64,000 nt of DNA. Origin: Caprimulgus europaeus (Eukaryota > Chordata > Aves > Caprimulgiformes > Caprimulgidae). Under the pieces are notes generated by a model. That model saw only the letters and a list, made by a program, of their open reading frames with translations. It was not told the origin of the DNA and did not search any database. The translations under genes were made by a program, and so were the position numbers. Below are positions 11,601 to 23,600 of this stretch, piece by piece (position 1 is the first letter of the stretch; the number at the start of each line of letters is the position of its first letter). The stretch spans positions 19,977,686 through 20,041,685 of the forward strand of contig OU015527.1 of the NCBI GenBank assembly GCA_907165065.1, in the 5' to 3' direction.

Positions 11601-14600
11601 ATTAAGATATTGTTATAGAGCAGAATGTGGTTGTCGAGGCAGCTCTTACCACATATTCTATCCACTATCTGAAAAGAAAAAATAACTTCATTTAATTTCC
11701 TTTTTCAGATTTTAGAATATTATTCTTTCAACAGCAATACATACATAGCTGCTCCTCAGCTAAAGGTCAGCAAGCATTTTCAAATGCACCCTGCCAGCTG
11801 AAGAGCTGGGAAAGTTTAGCATTACAGGTAGTTCTTTAATAGCCAAATTGAAGTAACAGAAGTTCATTTTTAGGAATTCCATAAAGGTAAAAGGAGATTA
11901 AACTTCATTTAATATAGCATGTTGTAAGTGCATAAAAAAATCCTTAGGTTTTTCTAAAATATTCCACCTTATGCCACACACTTAAAAACTAGCACTAGAC
12001 TGTTATTACTAATGCTATTAATCCACTATTAAATGAATTAAGAAATAGGTGGTAGAAGTTTAAAAAAAACCAAACACACAAAAGATGCAACCTACATCTA
12101 GAGTTCTAGCTAGAACAAAAATAAGTGGGGCAAGTTGACAATACATAATTGCAGTAATGCTAAAGCGTAGGTGCTTGCAGTCATCTAAAGATGAACAGGA
12201 AAGTACTGACTAAGATAACAAGGATAATTTGATAAGACTTATTAAAACATTTCTAAAGTTCTGGTGTCCAAACCTTTTAAGAGTATTTGAGAAACTGGAC
12301 AGGGAGGGAGAGAGCAAGGTCAGAAATAAATTATCAGAGGTGTTAATTATCTTATACAGAGACCAAAGGATCTCACTCTTCTTAAAATGGCTAAGAAAGA
12401 AAATTAAGATGTCCTTTTACGACTCTCTGTAAATATCTTCAGGAAATTCCAGCTACTGAACTCCACTTTATGCTTCAGGAACTCACGGCTGCAAGCTTAA
12501 TGGATTTTACTCTTCTGTAAGTAAGTGCAATAAATGCCTGTAACGTAAAACCTATAGAGGTGTTAGATTTCCTGATCACTTGGATTATTTAGACCTAACC
12601 CAGGATACTTTACACAGACTTTAATTAGTCAAACAAAATAATGCATTCAATCCATGCATAACTGTATAAAATATATTATTCTTCAATAACTTGCATATCA
12701 GTCTGAAAAATGTGATGATTCCCCTGGCTTTGCAATCTGCCTATTACTAGAGAAAAGAAGGGCGGGATGGCAATGAAGTAGGCTGATTCTAGAAGACTTT
12801 CTGAGATCAAATTCCTTTTACAGACTTTTTTTTCCAAAACTTTTTTGCTTCTTCTGGTCATTTACCAAAGTAATTAACCATTCTATTTATCCTAAATTTA
12901 CACTTTAGACACAGCTATCTCCTACAACGTTCTTCACACTGACTTCTCAATACAGTGCTCTGTTAAAGCCTGTTCAAGCATTCAAAGATTAGTAACTGAA
13001 AGCAGCCCTGCAGAGAAGAACCTGGGAGTCCTGGTGGACAACAAGTTAAATATGAGCCAGCAGTGTGCTCTTGTGGCCAGGAAGGCTAACAGTATCCTGG
13101 GTTGTACTAGGAAGAGTGTTGTCAGCAGGTCGAAAGAGGTTCTCCTCCCCCTCTGCTCAGCCCTGGTGAGGCCCCACCTGGAGTATTGTGTCCAGTTCTG
13201 GGCTCCCCAGTACAGGAAGGACATGGAACTCCTGGAGTGTGTCCAGTGATGGAAGACTATGACGATTAAAGGGCTGGAGCATCTTTCAGATGAGGAAAGG
13301 CTGAGGGAGCTGGGCCTGTTCAGCCTGGAGAAAAGACGACTCAGAAGGGATCTAATTAATGTTTATAAATATCTAAAGGGGCCTAGAGGATGGGGCCATA
13401 TTCTTCTCACTGGCACCCCACAACAGGATGAGAGGCAACGGGCATAAACTGCAGCATAGGAAGTTCCACCTGAACATAAGGAAGAACTTCTTTACTGTGT
13501 GGGTGACCAAGCACTGGAACAGGTTGCCCAGAGAGGCTGTGGAATCTCCCTCCCTGGAGATATTAAAAAACTGTCTGGACAAAATCCTGGTTCATGTGCT
13601 CTAGGAGCCCCTGCCTGAGCAGCGTGGTTGGACTAGATGACCTTCAGAGGTCCCTTCCAACGTCAACCATTTTGTGATTCTGAGAACCGTGCAATAAAGA
13701 AAAACATAATATATTAGGCAACTTAGTTCATTATCATCTCTTGGTGATCATGAAACGAAGAAGTATACACATGACATGTTGTGCAAAAACCAGTATTTTG
13801 CAATTAGACAATATTATAACAAGCATGGACACCTATTGCACATACCTGATTCTACACCTGACAAAACAAGCCTTTCCACTACCGTAGGAGGATCTTGGAA
13901 GAGACTATAATTAAAGAGCCTTGCCACATTAAATTGCTTTTGTGAATGACAAAAATTGCTTCTTACCTTGTGGCAGAAAATAAGAATTCCTTATAACAGA
14001 CAAAGTAAGCATGTTGACAGTTCAGAGACAAAAAAATAGTAGGAATAAGGAAACAGCAGTCTATAAAGTATAAAAGCTTTGCATTTTATCTGAGCTAAGA
14101 AAGTTAGCTGTGCTTCAATTCACTGACAAGTATCAGTACATGTAGACCTTAAATGATTCACCTTGTGGCATGACAGTCTGGGTCAGTCTGGATCCAGCAG
14201 TAGGAGCAATTGTGTTGCAGTGGATGTTATACTTTCGGCCTTCAATTGCAATTGTGTTTGAAAGACCCAAAAGGCCAAGTTTTGCAGCACTGTAGTTTGC
14301 CTGACCAAAGTTTCCATATATTCCAGCAGCTGAGGAAGTCATAATTATTCTTAGGGGAGAGGAGGGGGGGGGAGGGGAAAAAAAAAAAAGTTTAAGGATT
14401 TCTTCAATTTGTTTTAATTCCAGACAACATCCGCCTTTTTTATGTTTGATTGATAGCAAACACCTGACAAATCCTGAAGCATTGTTGTACTACCAGAAGA
14501 CCAACAGTCATGAGCCTGTTTGAGTTACACTGCAAAACTAGAGCAGACATTCTGTGACAACAGGGTACAGAATAGAGAAAAGTATTTTCTTTTAATGTTC

Positions 14601-17600
14601 TAACTGCACTTCAAGTGGCATTATTCTCATAACTAACAACATCAGCCATAAGAAAATTATTTTACTGAAAATTACTTCACATTAATATCTACATGGTAAT
14701 ATGTGAAGACGAATTCTTACAGAATTGACATTCAAAGAATCCTTATGTGCGTTAAACGCATGAAGAAAGAAGACAGCAAAGTTTTGCCCTTTGCTGTCTC
14801 CTAACATTATTGCTGTGAAGCTGACTGAACTGCTCACAAGAAAGCTCTAAAACCACTGCAGTACATAGCTGGTTTGAGGTAAGAAAACACTGTCTTCTCA
14901 TAAACTGGAATTCAAAAGAAAAGGGTCTACACCTTCACTTTTAAAAGCAGTCTTATCAGATTTGTTCCAATCTACTATGCAGTAAACACACTGCATAGCT
15001 GGGATCAAAATCTATTTCATTTTTACTATTACTTGCCTCACTGACAATAATCCACTGTTTTTAATCTCTTGCAAGTACTGTCTCAATATGACCAAGATGA
15101 AAAAGCTACAAAATCTATACAAAGTAGGCATTTTGCAGATGGCACACACCTCTACATAAACTGCAGAAGCATTCACTACCATTGTTATCTGAGCAAATAA
15201 AGAGAAGGAGCCAAGGGAAGAATTTTCCTAAATGGATGCAACTCCTAGACTTTAGCTGTGTATTCTGCCTGCAGAATACACTTCTTCCCTTATGTTTGTA
15301 GTTCAGTTCCCTGGATAAGAATCAATGTCAGTTCAATCACAGAATGACAAAGAAACTCATATAGCTTTCAACATAGGAGTATGGCTGTTAAGATTAATAT
15401 AATCACGTCAATGTTTCAATAAGGAAAAATAAATGTGAAAAAACTTAAAGGTCTAAATTCACTGCAATCCTTCAGTAAACAGTAGCAAAGCAACACATAG
15501 CAAAGTAGACTAAGAACACTCCCACAATTTCTATGACAAGTACATTTGTCCAAAGGGGCAGGGAAGGGAAATAACTCCAACCAAAAAAATCCAAAGACCC
15601 ACAAGCAGAACTGCATGTACCTGTCATTTGAATAAGGAGGAACAGAAGAATCCCTCAAACTTCCAGTAACATACAAGTAACAAACACTTCTAGCCAGTCC
15701 TCATGCAAATAAATGTTATTTCTATAATACTACAGAATTGCATATGCATATGCATGGAAAAACCTTTAAACATTTGCCTGGGGAGGTGGAGAGGGGGACA
15801 GCACTGAAAGTATAAGAGCCTACACATTTGCATTGACTTTGTTTCATCCCAGTGACAGTAAAAGAAAAGAATGCAAAACTGCTCGTTCACTGTCAGGGTA
15901 TGCAGCAATGTTACATCCTACTGAAAGAGCAGAAAAAAAGACAAATTTTTACCTGCCATATTTCTGATTTTTCATATGATTCCATGCAGCTCGGGTGACC
16001 AGGAATGATCCCCTCAAATGAATTCTATGAATTATATCTAGGAACAAATTGATGTTGGTTTAGTAACTCCAGGATTTTGTCTCCCAACTTGACATACACC
16101 ATTTGTTTCCTCTTCATGAGAAGATAAAAACTGCATTCACTTCACACTCTCAAACTGTTATGAAAAAAGTAGTGGGTTTGGGGTTTTTTTTCCTTTTTTA
16201 ATTGTTCATTTTGAAGTGCATGCCTGAATATACACTGATCATCTCTTTTGCCTCTTGGATAGGACTCTCTTGTATAGAAGTCACAAGCATTCAAAACTCC
16301 ATTGCTTAGGCACAGTCAAACAAGGACTACAGAAATTAGACCACTTTTGCAAAAATCTGCTCAACTGGCTTACCACCTACCATCTCACTGAAGGTTCCCC
16401 CTGTGTGCCTTGGTACATCATCTTTCTTTCCTCCATTGTTAGTTCTAAGTCTTTTAAGGCTGTTTAGTATTCAGCCAGCCAGTGCTGGAACTAGGAATGT
16501 GTTCTGCTCACAAAAACTACTGTGTGTGTTTCATATGGCTCCTTTTTGTATTCCACTCAGCAACTAGGAGTGGCAGCCAGAGCCTTTCTTCCCCTTTGGA
16601 ACTACATACACCTACCATGCATTGCAGCAACGATCTGGTTTGCAAGCTGAACATAAGGCAGATGAGCACAAGCAGCTTACCACTAAGCTTTCAGGGCAAA
16701 AGATAATTCTCTGATCTGGCACAGCCTTTTCTTCTTCCTTGTACCAATGAGAAGGATGCACCGTTCATCTTTCACACAGAAAGTATATTTTGAAATTTAT
16801 CAACTCACCCCAATCTTCATCACTTATCCGAACAAATGAACGGTCTCTTAGGATCCTAAAATCCATAATTAGGAAAACAAAACAAAATAAAACAAACAAA
16901 AGAAGAAGAAGTGTTTACACAAAAGTGGCAGCCCACAATCAAACAGGAAAAAACCTTCAGGTTTACTCACCCAGCATTGTTTATAACAATATCTGCAAAA
17001 ATAAAATAAAATAAACTCAGTGAACGCACTGATAAAATACAAGCTTTTTACTATTTCCCCCCCTGCTTCTTAAAATATAAATAGAAAAGAACAGTGCACA
17101 CAAACATCATATGATTAGTCTGTAGCTCCTTGTCCCAAACAATGGAACTCCACCATTGGACAATAATTAACACAAGACAAAAAACTTCAAGTCTCAGCCT
17201 GTCAATGGAACAAAGTCTGACAAGGAGGTATAGTTGAGAAGTGTTGGCTACCTAGGAAAACAATACCTGCAGGATGCAGCCATCCTGCACAGTTTTGCAG
17301 TTTGCTTTGAATTCCAGAGTGCTCTTGATTATGCAGTTTGTGCCACCATCTTTGTTACAGTAAGCCCAAATGATAACTGGAAGAACCACAGAGTCACAGA
17401 GCCACTAAAGCAGCCAGGATCATAACAATTTTTTATCAAACATTTAATTTTGTTCCTGTTGGCTTTGATCATGTGTACTTTTAGTCATTTAGCCCTGAGT
17501 TAAAATTCCATAAACTTCACAATTAAACAGTGGCACTCATATGGTAGAAAGGAACCTTGCTTGTTAGATAAAATATCTCAAGCTGTTGTATTTTTTTTTT

Positions 17601-20600
17601 AATTTGTGTTAAAGCACTTCAATCTTCATAGGCAAAATAGCTTCCGAAACATGTCAGAGCATCTCTGACTCTTCAGCAACATTATTTATCCTGATTTTAT
17701 GCAGCTAGTTATATTTTATGAACTCCATGGTTTGAAACAGAAATTGTTAATAATTACTTAAGTACCAAAATTCTAAAAACAAGAATCATATTTGGGATTT
17801 AAACTTCTGCTAAAAAGGACCAGACAGAAAAGTTACCCATTCAGATTTAAAGTGGAAAGCCTCTGATCTAGGTTTCTCTGAGTAAGGGGATCAAGGGTTG
17901 GTGAGTTCTGCTGTTGTCATACTGTACTTCATATACTTGTCAATTGCACTGTTTATAATGGCTCTGCACTCACAAACAAGTTACAAAAAAGAATTAAGCA
18001 ACTGTACCTATCCTCCCAAAAGCCTCAAGTGCTGTCTTCACAAGCTTTTCACCATCTTCCACTGAATCTGTAAGAAAAAGGTATGAATTTTCAAGTAAAA
18101 TGAACTAGATACACTGCACTTCAAGGCTACTGGCAACTATCCCATGGATCTAAGAAAAATAAATTGTGTATAAAATAATACATATAAAATAAATTCAAAT
18201 TCACACAGTATTTGCATGTGGCCTAAAGCAAATCCCACACAGTAAGTTTAAATGGCACAATGTTTGCCCTTGCAAGAAATAAGAAGTAAAACAAGTTAGA
18301 ATCATCCATTAAACATTTTGCTTCTGACAACTGCAGATGGACAGTTTCTTAGTATTTCAATGTTAAGAAAGTATACAAAAGAAAAAGGCATTACTAGACG
18401 AGTATTAATTAAAACAACAATTTATGCACTTGCTTTTAGCGTCTTTTCTCCCTACTCCACATTGCATTACACCTATTTAATTTATATGGCATTGGCAAGT
18501 TGTCAGTAGTCCTTTATTAAGCAGTGTCAACTTTTCATTCAACAGGTTCACTATTCCTATAGATAAAGCATTAGACTAGTCTGGAAAAATAACATACCAT
18601 AATTTGGGACTGCTTTCCCTCCTTTTGCTCTGATTTCATTGACAACTTTATCAGCAGCTGAGGAGCTCTTGCCAAATCCCTTGAAATCACCTCCAAGATC
18701 ATTCACTGTGCATCACAAAGAAATGAATTTTTCATTGTTAACACTCAGACTTCATGGTCTCTTCTCATTATCACGCTGGAAGTTACAAGGAGCATTAATA
18801 AAACCTGATGCATCTGGATCCTACTGAGAACCTCCGACAATTAGAAAATAACACTGGCTCACATTATTCTTTTTTCTTAAGAATTAGTACAACACACAGT
18901 ACCATTTAAAAATAACATGGGAAATAGAGCTATTTTTTTTTGTCTCCACCATGCATTCAACTTGCTTGCCCTGCCCAGGCTACCTCTGCATTTGTGTTAT
19001 TGTAATTCACAGATTAAGATCAAGATTACATACAAATCATAGGTGATTAATTCTGATCTCTTGCCAAACTGCTATAGCTACTGCATGAACCATACACAAG
19101 CCTAAGAAGACTTTGTTCCTGTTTAATAGAGTAGCTAAAATGATACTTGTAAACTACACTATGGAACAGATCAAGCAGTCTGAACAAAGGGAGAAGACCC
19201 TGCTCTGGAGCTTCAGATCATGGTTCTGTGGGTTAAAAGAGCCACCTGACACAGACAGCTGCTTAGTTTCCAGGCTGCTCTTTGTACTGGGGCATGCACC
19301 ATTAATGGTAGCTGCACTATGTCATCACCACAGTTAACCACATTGCTGTATTTGCATGTCCCATAGTTGCACAGAATTCATCAAAAACATCCCAAAAAAA
19401 TCCATACATATATTTGGACAAAGAATTTTTTAAAATACTAAGAAGTACCTTTAAGTGGGTGCAAAATGAAATTGTATGAAAACTAGAACTGACTGTGGAT
19501 TTGCATGCAACTGTATTTTGCTAAACAGTCTTTTGCTATGGCAAACTCCAGCTCTGTGTCTTCCAGCTTTCTGATGTCCTGAAGACATATTAAGGCTTTT
19601 TTAAAAAAAAAAAATAAATTTTTAAAAAACTCTCCATAAAAGGAGGAACGTAGCTTGCAGGACACATAAAATCATTCTCTGTTACTCAGACCAAGAAAGT
19701 CTCATCTGGAATCCTGTACTCAACTTCGTGTGTAGCACTTCAAGAAAAATGTAGAAACACTGCAAAAAATATACATGAGTAAATGAAAATTACAAAGCCC
19801 AGAAGTGAGCCATGTAAAGAACTGGACGGGGCAGGGGGGACGGCTTGGAAAAACAATCAACAATAAACCAAACCAAAACCAAGAACTGCCTAGCCTGAAG
19901 CAGGACGAATTAAGACAGAACATGATGATATGCTCAAGTACATTAACAGACTGATGCAAAAAAGAAGGGAGACAAATCTCCAAACTAAATAGATCAATAT
20001 CTAACAGTTCAAACATGCAGCTAACACAATTCAGGTGAGGCATTAGGGAAAAATTCCAAGTGTAGTGAAGCATTAGAATAGGCCATATGGGCAGACTGCT
20101 CAGTCTGCAACATCAAAGGTCTTTAACACGACATTAAAGAAAAATAAGGCAAGAACAGCACCAGGATTTCTAATCTGTCATGGGAAAAAAGAAGAGACAA
20201 TTTTTTGGTAAACATTTATACAAAAACATCCAGTTAGTCTTATGAAGTCATTTTAACTCTCTACCAAAGACATACTTATATATATTTATCCTTCACTTCA
20301 ATAGTAAATTGTTGACAAAAGCTTAATTAAATATTTGGGAAAATTTCCAGAGGCAACAAAGCACCTTAGCCTCAGTGCAAGTACTAACAGAATTGAAGCA
20401 AAAATGAGTACACAAAAAAAAAAAACAGAGCTATCCTAGGTTTTGAAAATGATAAAATAACTTTGTGAGTGTGATAGAGTAATTTAAAAAAAACAAACAA
20501 ACAATGAATAACATTTTAGCTCAAGCTTTACATCATATCATTGCCAGTTGAAAACATCCAGTAGAAGAGTCAGCCTGTAGCACAGAGCATGGTTATAGTC

Positions 20601-23600
20601 TGAACCATAGAGAATAATTCCTCTAAGGCTATGAGTGCTTTACTAGTAAGCAGTGCAGAGCAGAGAAGCAAATCTGCAGAGTGAAACAGTTGGTGCTGAG
20701 GACCTGACATCTACAGTACATGCTTTTTAAAAAATAAACCCACTCATTTCTTGCTGCAGTCTGGTGCCACAAACCAAACATCCATTTGGAACAACCCAGG
20801 TGCACTGCTAAACCGCATCTTCCAGTTTGGTTTTCAAGGGAACTCCACTCATGCACTTTAGTACCTTCACACAATGCAAAGAAAAATATAAGTAGCTATA
20901 AATCAGAGAGATGCTTCAAAAGCATGACTCTAATCTAAACTAAAACAGTAACACAGAAGAGCCCTGTGGTAGACTGAAAAGGAAGAAATAGTAGGGTCTG
21001 GACAAAACACAGGTTGCAAGACAAAAACAAAGCATTACCTTCCTCCTGCTTTCAACTTTTTCTAATGAGAAGCATGAAAGAGATGAAGCATAACAAAAAA
21101 GGTGGTAGCAGGCAGCTTTTGGGTGATAAGAAAAAGGAGATTTTCATTTGGGTCACACTGGTCAGTCTAAACACACTGACAGAAACTCACTCAACAGAAG
21201 GTTGTACACAGAGAGAGATGTGGGACTCAACAGAAAAAGCTCACAAACTGGGGTCCATTGGTATTCCTTCAACAGATCGCTGTTCTTACAGTACCTTAAT
21301 TTCCATAACTCAAAGAAGGGAACTTGTTTTTATGAGACATGAGTCTTATACCTCCTTTAGTTAAAAAAAAAATCTAATTTTTACACAAGTAACTTGTCAA
21401 CTCTCTGAAGTCAGAATCATAAGAAAACAACAGTAAGAAAAGTAAATATAAGTATGTAGAGGTAATTGCAAATAACAGGTGCTATATTATACTGTAAGAA
21501 GAGGTGAAGTGAAGTGCAGTTTCCAAAGGTAAACAGTCAATTCTTAACTTACCGATTTAGCTATTGTGCAATAAGGACATGAGATATAGGAGTATTAGCT
21601 GTGGACAGGCAATATAATATATTTTTTTCAGGTCATTCTGGAAAGTCAGAACACCATTACCTACAGAGAGGCAATGCAATTAAACATTTGGGCTGATTTA
21701 TTGACCTCATATTTGATAAATATGAACTTGAGATGAAGTATTCATGTTCCTAGTAAAGAAGATGAGTATCAAAAGTGGCAACTACCATAAAAAAATACCT
21801 AGACTTTTCTTAAAAAACAGACTTGTCATATTTAATCAATAAAGTCAAAACAAACAATTTTTATGAAGTTTTGTCAACTGAGATTGGGATTTTTATTAGA
21901 AAGCTACTAAAAAAAAAAAAAAAATCAGCAAGCAAGTTCCTGTCCCTAACCTTTTTAAACACTTAACCCTGAACTTGTCAACAATACCCAGATCAATGCA
22001 TTCATATGCAGTCAAATGGCAATACCAACTGCCGGGGAGCATCCAAAAATATAACTTAGCCTTCAGAATTAGCTTGTGATACAGCACTTTGCACAACTAA
22101 ATATTCCCTGAAGAAAGTTTAGCCAAATGACTACAAAACTATCAGAAAACCTTTACTGAGAGCTACTCAGCACCGTCATTGAGACCAGATGGCTCTTGTG
22201 TGTGATGTGCTGCAGAAAGATACAATGTAATGCACTTTCAGCATATTCTGTGTTTTCTGGGGGGCTACTGACACTGCATTGCGTTCCAATAACATCTTTC
22301 CTGGAAAGAGGAACTAGAGATAACATATTTTCATTTTGAAACAGTCATATAAAAAGGTTCTGTACAGTATTCACCTAAGACAACACCCTCTCTGGCCACA
22401 ACTCACAGTAAAGATTAGTATGCACAGATGAAAGTCAAGTCCAGGAGAATAACTGATCCAAATTGGCCTTCCAGCAAAGATAAGCCCTGGGACAAACTTG
22501 GGCAACTCGTTTCATAAGAAAATAAAGCTTAGAAGCAAAATTTAAATTGCAAAAGATAAGACAGAAAACCAGTAAATAACAAAGGTTACTGACTAAAAGG
22601 GCATGGATTGTTGAGTGCAAGCTATGTGAAAAGGCAAAGGTTATTGTCTACCTTAAGTTAGTTAACATAAAACTTACCAACTACTGAAGCTCCTCTTTCT
22701 GCAAAAGCCAGAGCATATGCTCTGCCCAAACCTAAAAAAAAAAGTAAAAAAAAAAAAAAGTCAATTTGTCTGTTCAATCACAATTCAGAGAAAAAGCCAC
22801 ACAAAAATGGTTACATGAAGAAAAACGCACCACATCAACAGAAAACACCTTGAAGGTTCAAAGTAAAACACTATTTCCCCCAGGAGCTGAAAGTTTCATG
22901 TAAATTCAAAACATTTCAGTAAACAGATAAACTGTAGACAAAACCTCCAGTCAAGAGAATAAAAAAAAAAAAAAACCCCATGCTTACTCTTTGTTATTGC
23001 ACTCAACAGAACCATCGGGGAAAGCTGTTTGCTGCCGAGCTTATGCTTGTGATAGAAAAATACATTTGTGAGGCAGAAAGTTTAATGTCTCGATGTAACC
23101 TTGAAGAAGGAGGGGATGTTTCAAGTTAATTAATTACATTCTAAGTGAATAAGATACTTCCTCTGTTAAAGTTAGTCTTTAAGATTTGAAGAAGAAACTG
23201 AACAAAATTTAGCTGTGACTAAAGATATCCTGACAAAATCCCAACAATTACTTGGATTCAAAGGAATCACTTAATACCACAGTTAGCCAGATGCATCCAT
23301 AGTTTACTTATCATAACAGAAAACTCTCATTTTTGTTTTACAAAAGCACAACTCCTGCACTTTAACTCTGTCTTAGATTCTAGGTGCGTTATACATTAGT
23401 TATTTGTTACAACAAATGATTTACAGAGATACTATCCACTGCACCAATCAAAAGTTACTGAAATCAATGGCAATGATTCTGTTTTCATTTGAAAATGAAC
23501 TGAGATTTGAATGATCAAAAGATGATCAGTCAGAAAAAAGTTTCTCAGAGGGCAACAGTATCTCATTGCACAAAGAATGTTTCTCTGAAACGAAAAAAAT

